Positions 8,801 through 20,625 of a stretch of 64,000 nt of DNA are shown here, piece after piece. Origin of the DNA: an uncultured Pelagibacteraceae bacterium (GTDB lineage Bacteria > Pseudomonadota > Alphaproteobacteria > Pelagibacterales > Pelagibacteraceae); NCBI GenBank assembly GCA_902580275.1, contig CACHJZ010000002.1, positions 124,001-188,000 of the forward strand, written 5' to 3'. The notes under the pieces are model-generated. The model did not search any database. It worked only from the letters and a program-made list of their open reading frames with translations, and was not told where the DNA came from. Numbering within the stretch: the stretch's first letter is position 1; each line of letters opens with the position of its first letter. The translations under genes and the position numbers were made by a program.

Positions 8801-9887
8801 TGGAACAAAGCTATCAAACGAAACAATAGAGAAAGTTACTGTTTCGGATATTTTAAAAATATCATTATCAGATGATAAAAAAACGGCTGCTTTAGATCAA
8901 CTTAAGGATCAATATAATAAGGCAAAACAAGATATACAGGAAAGATTTGAAGACAAAGTGCTTAAAATTCGACAGGGTGATGAACTTCTTCCAAGTGTAA
9001 TGAAAATGGTAAAAGTTTTTGTTGCAATAAAAAGGAGATTAAGACCTGGAGATAAAATGTCTGGTAGACATGGTAATAAAGGTGTTGTCAGTAAAATTGT
9101 TCCTGTTGAGGACATGCCTTATAGAGAAAACGGTAAACCAGTTGATATTGTTTTAAACCCGCTTGGTGTTCCAAGCAGGATGAATGTTGGTCAGATTTTA
9201 GAAACACACTTAGGTTGGGCATGTTCAGAGCTAGGTGAAAACATGAAAAAACTAGTAAATGAGAATCAAAAAAGAGTAGAAAAAAATGAGAAAATTTCAA
9301 ACTTTTTGAAATCAGTTTATGGTAAAGAAATATTTTCTGAAAATTTGGACAAACTCTCAAAAACTGAGTTTAAAGATCTTTGCGAAAATTTACAAGGCGG
9401 TGTTCCAATCGCAACACCTGTTTTTGATGGAGCAAAAGAGCAAGATGTAACAAACATGTTGGACCTCGCTACGTTGCCAAAATCTGGTCAAACAATGCTT
9501 TGGGATGGGAGAACAGGTGAAAGATTTGATCGAGAGGTGACCGTTGGAACTATTTATATGCTTAAGTTACACCATTTGGTGGAAGATAAAATCCATGCTA
9601 GGTCAACAGGACCCTATAGTTTGGTAACTCAGCAACCATTGGGAGGCAAAGCTCAACTGGGTGGACAACGTTTTGGAGAAATGGAAGTTTGGGCATTAGA
9701 GGCTTATGGTGCATCTTATACATTACAAGAAATCTTAACTGTAAAATCAGATGATGTTGCAGGAAGAGTAAAAGTTTACGAAACTATTGTGAAAGGTGAA
9801 GAAAATTTCGAATCTGGTATTCCAGAATCGTTTAACGTTTTAGTTAAGGAAATTAAAGCGTTAGCATTAAATGTAGAGTTAAATTAA
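5805..9887 (+). CDS. rpoB: DNA-directed RNA polymerase beta subunit
   Basis: Catalytic beta subunit of RNA polymerase. The chosen start is the ATG at 5805 ([17 protein letters not shown]); a TTG directly before it is unlikely to be used. The product is about 1360 residues. The rifampicin pocket near residues 513-540 reads [18 protein letters not shown] then VSALGPGGL. The residues usually altered in resistance (D, H, S) are all present, so a sensitive polymerase is predicted. The catalytic-core motif GHNxEDSI-like stretch appears as [13 protein letters not shown], and [14 protein letters not shown] is intact. The C-terminus has [22 protein letters not shown] split across the clamp-binding region. 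rpoC starts one base after the stop. Confidence 0.99.
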   Translation: MQLSFTEKKNIRKNFGKLKEGLSIPNLIEVQKNSYKELTEFKDNIDNNLVKGFDRVFKSIFPIEDLNDKATLEYVSYRLEKPKFDVEECIQRGLTYSSALKCTLRLVVYEIDQENNTKEILSAKEQEVYMGEVPMMTNSGTFITNGVQRVVVNQMHRSPGVFFDHDKGKSHASGKLLFNCRVIPNRGSWLDFEYDVKDLLYFRIDRKKKIYVSTLLLALGYSKNDIVNEFYDKEVYTFDKKINKWKTKFNPENYKSKNFSEEIVDAKTQKTVVKMGDKINFLTAKKLFNDGLKEIFVSSNSLNGKYLHKDYEFKDEKFKIGTELNETIIEKFLINDINEISISSTNSISKGPYLLQTIFNDKNETKNDSINEIYKVLRPGEPPTIEIATQIFNNLFFSSDRYDLSDVGRVKMNSRLNLNCSDKITILRNDDILAIIQKMLDLRDGKDEIDDIDHLANRRVRSVGELVENQARIGVYRMERAIKEKMTTLDVESAMPQDLINAKPLTVSLKDFFATSQLSQFMDQTNPLSEITHKRRVSALGPGGLTRERAGFEVRDVHPTHYGRICPIETPEGPNIGLINSLSTYSKINKYGFIESPYKKVKDGKVEDKIEYLSAMEETKFTIAQANSKIDKNGKFTEELVSCRQNLNFILSKPENIDYIDVSPKQLVSVAASLIPFLENDDANRALMGSNMMRQAVPLLKPESPLVGTGIESDVALDSGVTIVAKREGIVDKIDGKRIVIKATSESDFTKSGVDIYNLQKFKRSNQNTCINQKPLVRVGDKVKSGDIIADGPSTKLGELALGKNVTVAFMPWQGYNFEDSILISERCVTDDVFTSVHIEEYEIMARDTKLGEEDITRDIPNVNEDALKNLDESGIVYIGAEVKPGDILVGKVTPKGDSASGPEEKLLRSIFGEKAIDVTDTSLKMPSGSGGIVVDVRVFNRHGIEKDERSITIERAEIDSVQQDKIVEEEILERSIKQRALEILDGIPINKKTKDLEAGTKLSNETIEKVTVSDILKISLSDDKKTAALDQLKDQYNKAKQDIQERFEDKVLKIRQGDELLPSVMKMVKVFVAIKRRLRPGDKMSGRHGNKGVVSKIVPVEDMPYRENGKPVDIVLNPLGVPSRMNVGQILETHLGWACSELGENMKKLVNENQKRVEKNEKISNFLKSVYGKEIFSENLDKLSKTEFKDLCENLQGGVPIATPVFDGAKEQDVTNMLDLATLPKSGQTMLWDGRTGERFDREVTVGTIYMLKLHHLVEDKIHARSTGPYSLVTQQPLGGKAQLGGQRFGEMEVWALEAYGASYTLQEILTVKSDDVAGRVKVYETIVKGEENFESGIPESFNVLVKEIKALALNVELN

Positions 9888-9888
9888 T

Positions 9889-12800
9889 ATGAAAAAAGAT
9901 TTAAAAGATTTATTCAAAGATACAGATATTTCAGAGGCACAAAATTTTAATAGTATTAAAATTACATTAGCAAGTCCCGAAAAAATTAAATCCTGGACTT
10001 ACGGTGAAATCAAAAAACCTGAGACTATAAACTATAGGACTTTTAGACCTGAAAAGGATGGCTTATTTTGTGCAAGAATATTTGGACCAATTAAAGATTA
10101 TGAGTGTTTGTGTGGAAAATACAAAAGAATGAAGTTTAGAGGAATTATTTGTGAAAAATGTGGAGTTGAAGTTACAAAATCAAATGTACGAAGAGAAAGA
10201 ATGGGTCATATAAATCTAGCAACTCCAGTTGCCCATATTTGGTTCTTAAAATCTTTGCCTAGTAGAATTTCATTAGCTATAGACATGAAACTTAAAGAGG
10301 TTGAAAGAGTTCTTTATTTTGAGAGTTTTATTGTTATTGAACCTGGTCTAACAAGTTTAAAAAAGAACCAGCTTCTAAATGAAGATGAGTTAAATAAATA
10401 TCAAGAGGAATTTGGTGATGAGGCTTTTACAGCAGGTATTGGAGCCGAAGCTATTTTAGAAATCTTAAAATCAATAGACCTAAATAAAGAAAGAGAAATA
10501 CTTCTTAAAAATATAAACGAGACTAAATCTAAAGTTGCAGAGGAAAGATCCATAAAAAGATTAAAATTAATCGATTCATTTATTGAAACTGGAAACAAGC
10601 CGGAGTGGATGATATTAACTACAATTCCAGTTATTCCACCTGAATTGAGACCTTTAGTTCCTCTCGATGGTGGGCGATTTGCTACTTCAGATCTTAACGA
10701 TCTTTACAGAAGAGTGATAAATAGAAATAACAGACTTAAAAGATTAATGGATTTAAAAGCTCCTGATATAATTGTAAGAAATGAAAAAAGAATGCTTCAG
10801 GAATCGGTTGATGCATTATTCGATAATGGTAGAAGAGGCAGAGTAATCACAGGCACTGGAAAACGACCTTTAAAATCACTTGCAGAAATGTTGAAGGGTA
10901 AACAAGGAAGATTTAGACAAAACCTCCTAGGTAAAAGAGTAGATTATTCCGGTAGGTCTGTAATAGTTGTTGGACCTGATTTAAAATTACACGAATGTGG
11001 TTTACCGAAAAAAATGGCGCTTGAATTGTTTAAACCTTTTCTCTACGCAAGATTAAATAAACTTGGACTAGCCTCTACAATAAAACAAGCTAAAAAATTA
11101 GTCGAAAAAGAAACAAACGCAGTATGGGATGCACTAGAGCTTATTGTAAGAGAACATCCTATTTTATTAAACAGAGCACCAACTTTACACAGGTTGGGTG
11201 TTCAGGCATTTGAGCCAAAACTAATTGAGGGTGATGCCATAGAATTACATCCACTAACATGTGCAGCTTTTAACGCTGACTTTGATGGTGATCAAATGGC
11301 GGTACATATTCCACTTAGTTTAGAGGCACAACTAGAGGCAAGAGTATTAATGATGTCTACTAACAATATTTTAAGTCCATCAAATGGAAAACCGATAATA
11401 GTCCCAAGTCAAGATATGATCTTAGGTATATACTATTTGTCCCAACCTCCATATCAAACAGAGAAAGTTGAGGGATATTTTGTAAATAACTCTGAAATTG
11501 AACAAGGCTTAGAGTCTGGAAGCATAAATGTCCATTCAAGAATTATATCAAGATTTGAAACCGTTGATGAAACAGGAAAGACAATTAATCAAAAATATAC
11601 AAGCACGGCTGGAAGATTTCTTCTTGCTAACTTACTTCCTAAGCATAAAGATATTAAATTTTCATTAATCGATAGACTTTTACCAAAAAGAACTGTGTCG
11701 GAAGTTATCGATATTGTATTTAGGTTTACTGGTCAAAAAAACACAGTAATATTCTGTGATAAATTAAAGGATCTTGGTTTTAAACATGCTTTTAAAGCTG
11801 GTATTTCTTTTGGAAAAGATGATTTAATAATTCCTGAAAACAAATCTCAATTAATTGATGAAACGAAAAAATTAATAGCTGATTATGAAAATCAATACGC
11901 GGAAGGTTTAATTACTAGAGGCGAAAAGTATAATAAAGTAGTTGACGCTTGGTCAAAATGTACTGATCGAGTTGCTGGAGAAATGATGAAAAGGATTTCT
12001 GCAACAGAGACAACCAAGGATGGTTTAAAAATTAACTCAGTATTTATGATGGCTGACTCAGGAGCGAGGGGATCGGCTGCTCAAATGAAACAACTAGCTG
12101 GTATGAGAGGGCTTATAGCAAAACCTTCTGGTGAAATTATAGAGTCTCCAATTACTTCTAATTTTAAAGAGGGTTTGACAGCATTAGAATATTTTAATTC
12201 CACTCACGGGGCAAGAAAAGGACTGGCTGATACTGCTTTAAAGACAGCTAACTCAGGTTACTTAACAAGAAGATTGTGTGATGTTGCACAGGATTTAACT
12301 ATAACGAAGAAAGACTGCGATTCTAAAAATAGAGGAAGTATAGCGTTATCAGAGATAATAGAGGGAGGAAATGTAATAGTTGCATTATCAGAAAGAGCTT
12401 TAGGAAGAATTACCGCTAGTGATATTAAAAATCCAATTTCTGGAGAAACAATTATCAAAAAAGGTGAAATGATTGATGAGGCAGGCTGTGAGAAAATTGA
12501 TGCAGCAGGTGTTAAATCTATTAGAGTTTACTCAGTTATAACTTGTGGATCAAAGGAAGGTGTCTGTGCAACTTGTTATGGAAGAGATTTATCTAGAGGA
12601 AAAATGGTTCACGTAGGTGAGGCAATTGGAATGATTTCTGCTCAATCAATCGGTGAACCGGGAACACAGCTCACCATGAGAACCTTTCACGTTGGAGGAA
12701 CAGCATCAATTAAACAAGACTCTCAAATCATAAGTAAAAACGAAGGAACATTAAAAATTATAAATACAAATTTAATTGAGGATTCCAAAAAAAATTCAAT

Positions 12801-14058
12801 TGTAATGGGAAGAAATACTCAACTTTCCTTAGAGGATGACAAAGGTCTGCAAATAGCAATTTACAAAGTACCATATGGTTCAAAATTATTTTTTAAAAAT
12901 GGAGAAAAAATAAAGAAAAATTCAAAAATTTGTGAATGGGATCCTTATACTACCCCAGTTATTGCAGAAAAAAGCGGAATAGTTAACTATGTTGATTTAA
13001 TTGACGGTGTTTCATTATCCGAGACAGTTGATGATGCCACTGGTATTTCATCTAAGTCAGTTTTAGATTGGAGATCACAATCTAAAAATACTGATCTTAA
13101 ACCTAGAATTACTCTAAGAGATGATAAAGGAAATGTGATTAAAAAAGCTGATGATAATGAAGCAAGATACTACTTGGTTCCAGACTCAATATTATCTGTT
13201 AAAGATGGTCAAAAAATTTCAGCTGGTGATGTAATTGCGCGTTTACCAAAAGAAACATCCAAAACTAAAGATATCACAGGAGGCTTACCTCGTGTGGCAG
13301 AATTATTTGAGGCTAGAAAAGCAAAAGATAGTGCAATAATTGCTGAGAATGATGGAAAGGTATTATTTGGAAAAGAAGTTAGAGGAAAACAAAGAATATC
13401 TATTGTTTCTGAAAATGGTGAAAGTTCAAATTACTTAATTCCAAAAGGGAAACATATTAATTTTAATGAAGGCGAAAAAATTAAAAAAGGTGAGTATTTA
13501 CTAGATGGCCAACCATTACCACATGATATTCTTAGAATATTAGGTATTGAAGAATTGACTGAGTATTTTGTAAATCAAGTTCAAGAAGTCTACAGACTTC
13601 AAGGAGTAGTCATTAATGATAAACACATTGAAACAATCCTTAGACAGATGCTTAAAAAAATCGAGGTTAAAAACTCCGGTGATTCAAGTTTATTACCTGG
13701 TGAAATAATAGATAGAATTAAATTTGAAAATTTGAATGAAGAGTTGAAAAAAAACAATAAAAAACCTGCTGTAGGTGAGCGTGTTTTAATGGGCATAACT
13801 AAAGCATCATTACAAACAGAGTCATTTATTTCTGCAGCTTCATTCCAAGAAACCACAAGAGTTTTAACGGATGCAGCAATTAAGGGTAAAGTTGATGTTT
13901 TACAAGGTTTGAAGGAAAATGTTATTGTTGGTCGTCTAGTACCTGCAGGAACAGGCAGTATTAAAAATGACTGGAATAGAAAAGCCTTAAAAGATGATGA
14001 AAACTTTTTAGCTGACCAACAGGCTAGTGAGTCTGAAGAAACCCAAGTAAATCAATAA
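9889..14058 (+). CDS. rpoC: DNA-directed RNA polymerase beta' subunit
   Basis: The 1389-residue beta' subunit is full length. The N-terminal zinc finger is CLCGKY...CEKCG (near residue 70-90). The catalytic Mg-binding loop [12 protein letters not shown] is at about residue 462. The second zinc site, [14 protein letters not shown], is near residue 885. The trigger-loop segment [19 protein letters not shown] is intact. It is co-transcribed with rpoB. No terminator hairpin with a T run is visible after the stop; a new promoter for rpsL begins 30 bases downstream. Confidence 0.99.
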   Translation: MKKDLKDLFKDTDISEAQNFNSIKITLASPEKIKSWTYGEIKKPETINYRTFRPEKDGLFCARIFGPIKDYECLCGKYKRMKFRGIICEKCGVEVTKSNVRRERMGHINLATPVAHIWFLKSLPSRISLAIDMKLKEVERVLYFESFIVIEPGLTSLKKNQLLNEDELNKYQEEFGDEAFTAGIGAEAILEILKSIDLNKEREILLKNINETKSKVAEERSIKRLKLIDSFIETGNKPEWMILTTIPVIPPELRPLVPLDGGRFATSDLNDLYRRVINRNNRLKRLMDLKAPDIIVRNEKRMLQESVDALFDNGRRGRVITGTGKRPLKSLAEMLKGKQGRFRQNLLGKRVDYSGRSVIVVGPDLKLHECGLPKKMALELFKPFLYARLNKLGLASTIKQAKKLVEKETNAVWDALELIVREHPILLNRAPTLHRLGVQAFEPKLIEGDAIELHPLTCAAFNADFDGDQMAVHIPLSLEAQLEARVLMMSTNNILSPSNGKPIIVPSQDMILGIYYLSQPPYQTEKVEGYFVNNSEIEQGLESGSINVHSRIISRFETVDETGKTINQKYTSTAGRFLLANLLPKHKDIKFSLIDRLLPKRTVSEVIDIVFRFTGQKNTVIFCDKLKDLGFKHAFKAGISFGKDDLIIPENKSQLIDETKKLIADYENQYAEGLITRGEKYNKVVDAWSKCTDRVAGEMMKRISATETTKDGLKINSVFMMADSGARGSAAQMKQLAGMRGLIAKPSGEIIESPITSNFKEGLTALEYFNSTHGARKGLADTALKTANSGYLTRRLCDVAQDLTITKKDCDSKNRGSIALSEIIEGGNVIVALSERALGRITASDIKNPISGETIIKKGEMIDEAGCEKIDAAGVKSIRVYSVITCGSKEGVCATCYGRDLSRGKMVHVGEAIGMISAQSIGEPGTQLTMRTFHVGGTASIKQDSQIISKNEGTLKIINTNLIEDSKKNSIVMGRNTQLSLEDDKGLQIAIYKVPYGSKLFFKNGEKIKKNSKICEWDPYTTPVIAEKSGIVNYVDLIDGVSLSETVDDATGISSKSVLDWRSQSKNTDLKPRITLRDDKGNVIKKADDNEARYYLVPDSILSVKDGQKISAGDVIARLPKETSKTKDITGGLPRVAELFEARKAKDSAIIAENDGKVLFGKEVRGKQRISIVSENGESSNYLIPKGKHINFNEGEKIKKGEYLLDGQPLPHDILRILGIEELTEYFVNQVQEVYRLQGVVINDKHIETILRQMLKKIEVKNSGDSSLLPGEIIDRIKFENLNEELKKNNKKPAVGERVLMGITKASLQTESFISAASFQETTRVLTDAAIKGKVDVLQGLKENVIVGRLVPAGTGSIKNDWNRKALKDDENFLADQQASESEETQVNQ

Positions 14059-14087
14059 ATTTAGCCTGTCTAGATTGGTCTTTTGAA

Positions 14088-14115
14088 TTGACAAATGAAA
14101 ATTCTATAGTATTTT
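14088..14115 (+). promoter_or_regulatory. Strong putative sigma70 promoter for the rpsL-rpsG-fusA ribosomal cluster
   Basis: A perfect TTGACA (14088-14093) is followed after 16 bases by TATTTT (14110-14115), predicting a start around 14122 and a leader of about 93 bases before rpsL. It sits in the 156-base rpoC-rpsL gap, the largest gap in the ribosomal region. The -35 is consensus, while the -10 is only a partial match. Confidence 0.6.
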
Positions 14116-14137
14116 GGCGATATTTTTGGTTGGAATG

Positions 14138-14185
14138 TAATACCATTGGGGTATTAAACGCTGCCACAACATAACAGGTCGTTAT
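14138..14185 (+). other. Structured rpsL leader: two tandem hairpins
   Basis: The first hairpin pairs TAATACC (14138-14144) with GGTATTA (14150-14156) around ATTGG, a perfect 7-bp stem. The second pairs ATAAC (14171-14175) with GTTAT (14181-14185) around AGGTC. Both lie between the predicted transcription start and the rpsL ATG at 14215. A ribosomal-protein or other cis-regulatory leader is possible but unproven. I do not recognise it as a known RNA family. Confidence 0.4.
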
Positions 14186-14214
14186 TCGTTTCATTCAAAA
14201 AAATTTATAAAATT

Positions 14215-14586
14215 ATGCCAACTATTAATCAGTTGTTAAGAAAAAGAAGACAGAAACCAGCTTCAAGGGATAAGGTCCCTGCGTTGGAAAAGTCACCTCA
14301 AAAAAGAGGTGTTTGTGTAAAAGTTTATACAACTACACCTAAGAAACCTAACTCAGCATTAAGAAAAGTAGCTAGAGTGAGATTGTCAAATGGACACGAA
14401 GTTACATCATACATTCCTGGTGAAGGACATAACTTACAAGAACACTCTGTCGTATTAATTAGAGGCGGAAGGGTAAAAGACTTGCCTGGTGTAAGATATC
14501 ATATTTTGAGGGGAAACCTAGATACTCAAGGTGTAACAGCAAGAAAGCAACAACGTTCTAAATATGGAGCAAAAAAAGGTAAATAA
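14215..14586 (+). CDS. rpsL: 30S ribosomal protein S12
   Basis: S12 sits at the decoding centre and helps set translational accuracy. The 123-residue product is full length with the [18 protein letters not shown] and [17 protein letters not shown] blocks. The lysines that streptomycin-resistance mutations usually change (in PKKPNS and RVKDLPG) are wild type. It is the first gene after the promoter at 14088. rpsG starts 2 bases after its stop. Confidence 0.98.
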   Translation: MPTINQLLRKRRQKPASRDKVPALEKSPQKRGVCVKVYTTTPKKPNSALRKVARVRLSNGHEVTSYIPGEGHNLQEHSVVLIRGGRVKDLPGVRYHILRGNLDTQGVTARKQQRSKYGAKKGK

Positions 14587-14587
14587 A

Positions 14588-15058
14588 ATGTCCAGAAAAA
14601 AAAAGGCACCAAAAAAAATTCCAATAGTTGATCCAAAATTTAAATCTACTGTAATTCCTAAATTAATAAATTCAATAATGTATGACGGAAAAAAAACTAT
14701 TGCTGAGAAAATAATTTATGATGCAATTGATAAAATTAAATCAAAAACAAAAGATGAACCGATTGATATTTTTAACCAAGCGATAAATAATATAAAGCCT
14801 ACAGTTGAGGTAAGATCAAGAAGAGTTGGGGGTGCAACTTATCAAGTCCCTGTAGAGGTTAAATCAAAAAGATCTCAGGCATTGGCACTTAGGTGGTTAA
14901 TTGATGCTTCAAGAAAAAGAAAAGATAAAAATATGTCTGACAAAATATTTAATGAAATTTATGATGCTTATCAAAATAGAGGTTCTGCAATTAAAAAAAA
15001 AGAGGATACACACAAAATGGCAGAGTCTAATAAAGCATTTGCACATTTTAGATGGTAA
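14588..15058 (+). CDS. rpsG: 30S ribosomal protein S7
   Basis: S7 nucleates assembly of the 30S head. The ATG at 14588 gives a 156-residue product beginning MSRKKKAPKK; an in-frame upstream start lies inside rpsL and is less likely. The family blocks NNIKPTVEVRSRRVGGATYQ and ALRWLIDASRKR are present, and the tail ends AFAHFRW. Only one base separates it from rpsL, so the S7 regulatory site known in the E. coli rpsL-rpsG gap has no room here. Confidence 0.97.
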   Translation: MSRKKKAPKKIPIVDPKFKSTVIPKLINSIMYDGKKTIAEKIIYDAIDKIKSKTKDEPIDIFNQAINNIKPTVEVRSRRVGGATYQVPVEVKSKRSQALALRWLIDASRKRKDKNMSDKIFNEIYDAYQNRGSAIKKKEDTHKMAESNKAFAHFRW

Positions 15059-15064
15059 TGATTT

Positions 15065-17140
15065 ATGAGTAGATCACACACATTAGATAAATATAGAAAC
15101 ATAGGCATCATGGCACATATAGATGCTGGTAAAACAACAACAACAGAAAGAATTTTATATTATACCGGTAAAAGTCATAAAATAGGTGAGGTTCATGACG
15201 GTGCAGCAACAATGGATTGGATGGAGCAAGAGCAAGAAAGAGGAATAACGATTACATCAGCTGCAACAACATGTTTTTGGAGAGATTTTAGAATTAATAT
15301 TATTGATACCCCAGGTCATGTAGATTTCACAATTGAAGTAGAGAGATCTTTGAAGGTCTTAGATGGAGCAGTTGCTGTATTTGATGGAGTGGCGGGTGTA
15401 GAACCTCAATCTGAAACTGTTTGGAGACAAGCTGATAAATATAAAGTTCCAAGAATTTGTTTTGTAAACAAACTTGATAGAACTGGAGCAGATTTTTTTA
15501 GGTGTGTAGATATGATAAAGGATAGATTAGGCGCTAAGCCATTAGTTATGCAGATACCAATTGGAATTGAAGCTTCATTACAGGGAGTTGTTGACTTAGT
15601 AAAAATGAAAGCAATTGTTTGGAAAAATGAGGATCTCGGTGCCGAATGGGAAGAAAAGGAGATACCATCAGATTTAAAAGAAACCTGTGATAAATACAGA
15701 CAAGAATTAGTCGAGACTGCCGTTGAACAAGATGAAAAATTAATGGAAAGTTATCTAAATGGCGATCAAATATCCAATGAAGATTTAATAAAGTGTGTAA
15801 GAAAAGGTTGTTTGAATTTTGATTTTGTACCTGTTCTTACTGGCTCCGCTTTTAAAAATAAAGGAGTTCAACCTTTGTTAGATGCAGTTGTTGATTACTT
15901 ACCAAGTCCACAAGACATTGGATCAATTAAAGGTACAAAACCTAATTCTGAGGAAGAAATGACGATGAAATTTGAGGATAATGCACCGTTTTCTGCCTTA
16001 GCATTTAAAGTTGCCAATGATCCTTTTGTTGGATCTCTTACATTTATTAGAGTTTATTCAGGAACAGTAAAAACAGGAACTGCAATATACAACACTTCTA
16101 AAGATAAAGAAGAGAGAGTTGGAAGAATGCTTTTGATGCATGCTAATTCTAGAGAAGATATCAAAGAAGCAAACTCCGGGGATATAGTTGCACTAGCTGG
16201 TTTAAAAAATACTATAACTGGTCATACATTATCAGATGAAGATAACCCAGTTTTACTGGAACCAATGGAATTCCCTGATCCAGTAATAGAAATTGCTGTT
16301 GAACCAAAAACGAAAGGAGATCAAGAAAAGATGGGTGAAGCATTAGGTAGACTTGCAAAAGAAGATCCATCTTTCAGAGTAAGTTCTGATGAAGAGTCTG
16401 GTCAAACAATAATTAAAGGTATGGGCGAATTACATTTAGACATAATTGTGGATAGAATGAAAAGAGAATTTAAGGTTGAAGCTAATGTGGGCGCACCTCA
16501 AGTAGCATATAGAGAGACTATCGAGAAAAATACTGAGTTTGATTATACTCATAAAAAACAAAGTGGAGGTGCAGGACAATTTGCTAGAGTTAAATTATCA
16601 GTAGAGCCACTTGAACCTGGAAAAGGAAGAGAAATAGAAAGTAAAATTAAAGGTGGTGCAATACCAAAAGAATTTATACCTGGTGTAGAAAAAGGAGTTG
16701 AGACAGTAGCAGATAATGGAATTTTAGCGGGTTTTCCTCTAATTGACTATAAAGTTACAATTTTAGATGGGCTGCATCATGATGTAGATTCAAGTGTATT
16801 AGCATTTGAGTTAGCATCAAGACAATGTTTTAAAGAAGCCTGCACCAGAGCAACATTGAAATTATTGGAACCAGTAATGAGAGTAGAAGTTGTTACACCA
16901 GAAGATTATATGGGTGATGTTATTGGTGATTTAAATAGCAGAAGAGGTCAAATTAATACGCAAGAACAGAGAGGAAATGCAACAGTTATTACAGCCATGG
17001 TCCCTCTAGCAAATATGTTTGGTTATATAAATAACTTGAGATCAATGTCTCAAGGTAGAGCTCAATACTCAATGTTTTTTGATCATTACGCAAAAGTACC
17101 GCAGAATGTTCAAGATGAGGTAACAAAAAAAACAGGATAA
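15065..17140 (+). CDS. fusA: Translation elongation factor G
   Basis: EF-G drives translocation of tRNA and mRNA on the ribosome. The 691-residue protein has GTPase motifs [15 protein letters not shown] (P loop), ERGITI (switch I), DTPGHVDF and NKLD in domain I, followed by domains II-V. The domain IV loop contains [12 protein letters not shown], and domain V ends [12 protein letters not shown]. Only one EF-G is seen. Six bases separate it from rpsJ, so the tuf gene often found here is absent. Confidence 0.98.
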   Translation: MSRSHTLDKYRNIGIMAHIDAGKTTTTERILYYTGKSHKIGEVHDGAATMDWMEQEQERGITITSAATTCFWRDFRINIIDTPGHVDFTIEVERSLKVLDGAVAVFDGVAGVEPQSETVWRQADKYKVPRICFVNKLDRTGADFFRCVDMIKDRLGAKPLVMQIPIGIEASLQGVVDLVKMKAIVWKNEDLGAEWEEKEIPSDLKETCDKYRQELVETAVEQDEKLMESYLNGDQISNEDLIKCVRKGCLNFDFVPVLTGSAFKNKGVQPLLDAVVDYLPSPQDIGSIKGTKPNSEEEMTMKFEDNAPFSALAFKVANDPFVGSLTFIRVYSGTVKTGTAIYNTSKDKEERVGRMLLMHANSREDIKEANSGDIVALAGLKNTITGHTLSDEDNPVLLEPMEFPDPVIEIAVEPKTKGDQEKMGEALGRLAKEDPSFRVSSDEESGQTIIKGMGELHLDIIVDRMKREFKVEANVGAPQVAYRETIEKNTEFDYTHKKQSGGAGQFARVKLSVEPLEPGKGREIESKIKGGAIPKEFIPGVEKGVETVADNGILAGFPLIDYKVTILDGLHHDVDSSVLAFELASRQCFKEACTRATLKLLEPVMRVEVVTPEDYMGDVIGDLNSRRGQINTQEQRGNATVITAMVPLANMFGYINNLRSMSQGRAQYSMFFDHYAKVPQNVQDEVTKKTG

Positions 17141-17146
17141 AATAGT

Positions 17147-17455
17147 ATGCAGAAACAAAATATTAGAATTAAACTTAGAGCATACGATAATAAAGTTTTA
17201 GATCAATCAACTGAAGAAATTGTAAATACAGTAAAAAGAACAGGAGCAAATATAAAAGGTCCAATACCTTTACCAACTAAAATAGAGAGATATACAGTTT
17301 TAAGATCACCTCATATTGATAAAAAAAGTAGAGAGCAATTCGAAACAAGAACACACAAAAGACTTATTGATATAATTGAACCAACTCCACAAACAGTAGA
17401 GGCTTTAATGAAATTGGATTTAGCATCTGGTGTAGATGTAGAAATAAAAATTTAA
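17147..17455 (+). CDS. rpsJ: 30S ribosomal protein S10
   Basis: The 102-residue product is a normal S10: [16 protein letters not shown] at the N-terminus, then [20 protein letters not shown] and [17 protein letters not shown]10 belongs to the 30S head and also serves as the NusE antitermination factor with NusB. It opens the S10 cluster, but only six bases follow fusA, so an L4-regulated S10 leader as in E. coli is not possible here. Confidence 0.97.
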   Translation: MQKQNIRIKLRAYDNKVLDQSTEEIVNTVKRTGANIKGPIPLPTKIERYTVLRSPHIDKKSREQFETRTHKRLIDIIEPTPQTVEALMKLDLASGVDVEIKI

Positions 17456-17460
17456 ATATT

Positions 17461-18171
17461 ATGAGTGAAATTGGATTAATTGGAAGAAAAATAGGAATGA
17501 CAAGAGAATTCTATAAAACTGGACAATCTATTCCTGTGACTGTTTTAAAAATTGAAAAAGGAAGAGTAATAAATGTTATTGAGGAAAAACATAGAGGCTA
17601 TAAAGCTATTCAATTAGGATTTGGAAAGATAAAAAATTCTAAACTAACAAAAGCAATGAAAGGATACTTTGCCAAAAAGAATACAGAACCTAAAAAAAAA
17701 TTAAAAGAATTCAGAGTTAATAATATTGAGACGTATAAACCAGGCAATGAGTTTGGTTTAGAAATATTTAAAGATACTAAATTCGTAGATATAAAATCAA
17801 GAACAATCGGTAAGGGTTTTGCAGGAGGTATGAAAAGACATAATTTTAGCGGATTAAGAGCCACTCATGGTGTTTCAGTCTCTCATAGATCTCACGGTTC
17901 AACAGGACAACGACAAGATCCAGGAAAAGTATTTAAGGGAAAAAAAATGGCAGGTCACATGGGTGACAAAGTCAGAACAATGCAAAATATAGAAATTATA
18001 AAATCAGATCTTGAAAATGAGCTATTGTTTATCAAAGGTTCTATACCTGGATCTAAAAATACAGAGGTACTAGTTAAAAAATCAGTTAAAAATATTAGCA
18101 AACTAACAACTAAAGAAAAAGTGGAAAACCTTGAAAAATTAAAAAAGGTTCCTGAAAAGAAAAAAAAATAA
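17461..18171 (+). CDS. rplC: 50S ribosomal protein L3
   Basis: L3 reaches toward the peptidyl-transferase centre and starts 50S assembly. The 236-residue product begins IGLIGRKIGMTREF and has the central FAGGMKRHNFSG and HGVSVSHRSHGSTGQRQDPG blocks, containing the glutamine that PrmB methylates in other bacteria. It is about 25 residues longer than E. coli L3 because of a lysine-rich C-terminal tail ending VPEKKKK. rplD follows one base later. Confidence 0.97.
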   Translation: MSEIGLIGRKIGMTREFYKTGQSIPVTVLKIEKGRVINVIEEKHRGYKAIQLGFGKIKNSKLTKAMKGYFAKKNTEPKKKLKEFRVNNIETYKPGNEFGLEIFKDTKFVDIKSRTIGKGFAGGMKRHNFSGLRATHGVSVSHRSHGSTGQRQDPGKVFKGKKMAGHMGDKVRTMQNIEIIKSDLENELLFIKGSIPGSKNTEVLVKKSVKNISKLTTKEKVENLEKLKKVPEKKKK

Positions 18172-18172
18172 T

Positions 18173-18796
18173 ATGAAAGTTGATTTAATAAATTTGGATG
18201 GCAAAAAAAATTCAATCGATATACACGATGGAATTATTTCAGCAAAAATAAATAAAAAATTAGTTAGTAGCGTAATTTATAAAACAAATGCTAACTACAA
18301 AGGAAGAAAAGCCAAAACAAAACAGAAAAATGAAATAATTGGATCTACATCAAAAATTTATGCACAAAAAGGGACAGGTAATGCAAGACATGCTAGTAGA
18401 AAAGCTCCAATTTTCGTTGGAGGTGGTATAGCTCATGGACCTAAAGGAGAGGATAATTACAAAATTAGAAAGATTAACAAAAGTGAAAAAAAGAAAAGTA
18501 TAACTTCACTAATAACTGAAAAGAACAAAGATAAAAATTTAATGATATTTTCTGACTTTAAAAGCGAAATAAGTAAAACCAAAGAAATGAATAAAATTTT
18601 AGAAAAATACAATGCAAAAAACTGTTTACTTATTTTAGATAAATCATCAAAAAATAAAATTATAAGATCTGTAAAAAATATTCCAAATATTAAAGTGACT
18701 GATGTAAATCATTTCAGCACCTATGACGTTATCAAATTTCAAAAAATTATATTTACTGAAACTTCTATGAGAGAGTTGGAGAAAAAATATGCATAA
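18173..18796 (+). CDS. rplD: 50S ribosomal protein L4
   Basis: L4 lines the nascent-peptide exit tunnel. The 207-residue protein contains the tunnel-loop segment KIYAQKGTGNARHASRKAPIFVGGGIAHGP (given here in two adjoining parts: KIYAQKGTGNARHAS, RKAPIFVGGG). The remaining globular domain is rich in lysine and diverged. The last 8 bases overlap the rplW start, indicating coupled translation. In E. coli L4 represses the S10 operon through a leader that is not present here. Confidence 0.95.
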   Translation: MKVDLINLDGKKNSIDIHDGIISAKINKKLVSSVIYKTNANYKGRKAKTKQKNEIIGSTSKIYAQKGTGNARHASRKAPIFVGGGIAHGPKGEDNYKIRKINKSEKKKSITSLITEKNKDKNLMIFSDFKSEISKTKEMNKILEKYNAKNCLLILDKSSKNKIIRSVKNIPNIKVTDVNHFSTYDVIKFQKIIFTETSMRELEKKYA

Positions 18797-19082
18797 ATTT
18801 CATACATACGATAAAATTTTATCACCTATTGTGACTGAAAAATCAACTAATCTTTCTGAGCAAAATAAAGTTGTTTTTAAAGTACCAAATTCCTCAAATA
18901 AAAAAATAATTAAAAAAAATGTTGAAAAATTATTTAAAGTAAATGTGACTAAAATTAATATTATAAATAAACATTCGAGAAAAAAAATTTCTAGAGGTAG
19001 AAAAGTAAAAGTTAAAGGATATAAAAAAGCAATAATTACATTAAAAAAAGGTCAATCAATTGATCTTTCAACAGGAATATAA
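18789..19082 (+). CDS. rplW: 50S ribosomal protein L23
   Basis: L23 sits at the exit of the peptide tunnel and docks trigger factor and SRP. The 97-residue product shows ILSPIVTEKST near the start, then VFKVPNSSNK and the conserved basic KHSRKKISRGRKVKVKGYKKA stretch (read as two adjoining pieces). It overlaps rplD by 8 bases and ends 2 bases before rplB. Confidence 0.95.
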   Translation: MHKFHTYDKILSPIVTEKSTNLSEQNKVVFKVPNSSNKKIIKKNVEKLFKVNVTKINIINKHSRKKISRGRKVKVKGYKKAIITLKKGQSIDLSTGI

Positions 19083-19084
19083 AA

Positions 19085-19921
19085 ATGGCACTGAAATCTT
19101 TTAAACCTTATACAAAATCAACCAGAGGGACTGTTTTGATAAACAGAGAAAATCTTTGGAAAGGCAAACCTTTTAAACCTTTAACATCTGTAAATAATTC
19201 ATCTAAAGGAAGAAATAACTTGGGTAGAATAACATCTAGAAATCATGGTGGTGGACACAAACAAAAATATCGAGATGTTGATTTTTATAGAAGGAAATTC
19301 AATTCTGTTGCTGAAGTACTTAGAATTGAATATGATCCAAATAGATCATGTCATATAATGTTAGTAAAATTTGAAGATGGAAAAAATTTTTACTATTTAG
19401 CCCCTCAAAAAATTAAAGTTGGTGACAAGATACAAAACGGATCGAATATTGAAATTAAAATAGGTAATTGTATGCCGTTGCAAGAAATACCTGCTGGTAT
19501 AGAAATACATAATGTTGAGCTTCAACCTGGTGCAGGAGGTAAAATTGCTAGATCAGCTGGAACATCAGTAACAATAGCTGGTGTTGATGGAAATTACTCG
19601 TTAGTAAAAATGACATCTGGCGAAGTAAGAAAAATTAATTCACGATGCATGGCAACCATAGGTGTACTATCTAATCCTGATCAAAAAAATATTAAAATTG
19701 GCAAAGCTGGAAGATCAAGATGGCTAGGTATTAGGCCACATACTAGAGGTGTGGTTAAAAATCCTGTAGACCATCCACATGGGGGTGGTGAAGGTAAATC
19801 CGCAGGAGGTAGACACCCTGTTTCTCCAACTGGTCAATCAGCTAAAGGATTAAAAACAAGGGACAATAAGAGAACAGACAAATATATTGTTACACGTCGA
19901 AAGGCAAAAAAAAATAGATAA
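19085..19921 (+). CDS. rplB: 50S ribosomal protein L2
   Basis: L2 is a core 50S protein needed for subunit joining and peptidyl-transferase activity. The 278-residue product is full length. It contains [18 protein letters not shown], the central [19 protein letters not shown] region and the C-terminal [20 protein letters not shown] loop with the histidine implicated in catalysis. rpsS starts 2 bases after the stop. Confidence 0.98.
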   Translation: MALKSFKPYTKSTRGTVLINRENLWKGKPFKPLTSVNNSSKGRNNLGRITSRNHGGGHKQKYRDVDFYRRKFNSVAEVLRIEYDPNRSCHIMLVKFEDGKNFYYLAPQKIKVGDKIQNGSNIEIKIGNCMPLQEIPAGIEIHNVELQPGAGGKIARSAGTSVTIAGVDGNYSLVKMTSGEVRKINSRCMATIGVLSNPDQKNIKIGKAGRSRWLGIRPHTRGVVKNPVDHPHGGGEGKSAGGRHPVSPTGQSAKGLKTRDNKRTDKYIVTRRKAKKNR

Positions 19922-19923
19922 TT

Positions 19924-20229
19924 ATGGCTAGATCAATTTGGAAGGGACCGTTTGTTGAAGAAAGTGTTATCAAAAAAGTTGATAAACAAAAAACAGACCC
20001 TAATAAGAAACCAATTAAAATATGGTCGAGGAAGTCTACAATTATTCCTGATTTCGTTGGAATAAGTTTCTTAATTTATAATGGAAAAAAATTTATACCA
20101 ATAACCGTTTCTGAAGACATGGTTGGTCACAAGTTTGGCGAATTTGCGCCAACTAGACAATTTTTTGGACATACACCGGCGGACAAAAAGGCTAAAGAGA
20201 CTAGTGATAAACCGGAGGAGAAAAAATAA
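19924..20229 (+). CDS. rpsS: 30S ribosomal protein S19
   Basis: S19 lies in the 30S head and contacts the A-site region. The 101-residue product begins [15 protein letters not shown] and has the [15 protein letters not shown] and [14 protein letters not shown] blocks. The C-terminal charged tail ([11 protein letters not shown]) makes it about 9 residues longer than E. coli S19. It is followed by rplV after 6 bases. Confidence 0.97.
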   Translation: MARSIWKGPFVEESVIKKVDKQKTDPNKKPIKIWSRKSTIIPDFVGISFLIYNGKKFIPITVSEDMVGHKFGEFAPTRQFFGHTPADKKAKETSDKPEEKK

Positions 20230-20235
20230 TAATTT

Positions 20236-20625
20236 ATGAGTGAAAATAACAAATCAGAAAAGCTTGTAAAATCAATTAACAAGAATGTAAGATCAAGCAC
20301 AAGAAAACTAAATCCAATCCTAAGATCTATTGTAGGAAAAAAAGTTGATGTCGCTGTTCGAAATTTAACTTTTTCAGATAAAAGGATTTCAAATGATGTT
20401 AAAAAAACATTATCTTCTGCAATAGCAAACGCTGAAAACAATTTTCAATATGATATCGATAAATTGATTGTAAAAGAAGCTTATTGTGGCAAACAGGTTG
20501 TGATGAAGAGATTTAGGGCACGTGCTAAAGGTAGAGCTGCTCCAATAAAAAAACCTTATTCAAATTTGACAATAATATTAACTGAAGCAAAAAAAATAGA
20601 GGAAAAGCATGGGACAAAAGGTTAA
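20236..20625 (+). CDS. rplV: 50S ribosomal protein L22
   Basis: L22 lines the exit tunnel with an extended beta-hairpin. The 129-residue product carries the typical region [18 protein letters not shown], the loop [19 protein letters not shown] and the final strand [10 protein letters not shown] lysine-rich N-terminal extension of about 20 residues precedes the conserved domain; an internal start cannot be excluded but none is more convincing. The last 17 bases overlap the start of rpsC. Confidence 0.94.
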   Translation: MSENNKSEKLVKSINKNVRSSTRKLNPILRSIVGKKVDVAVRNLTFSDKRISNDVKKTLSSAIANAENNFQYDIDKLIVKEAYCGKQVVMKRFRARAKGRAAPIKKPYSNLTIILTEAKKIEEKHGTKG

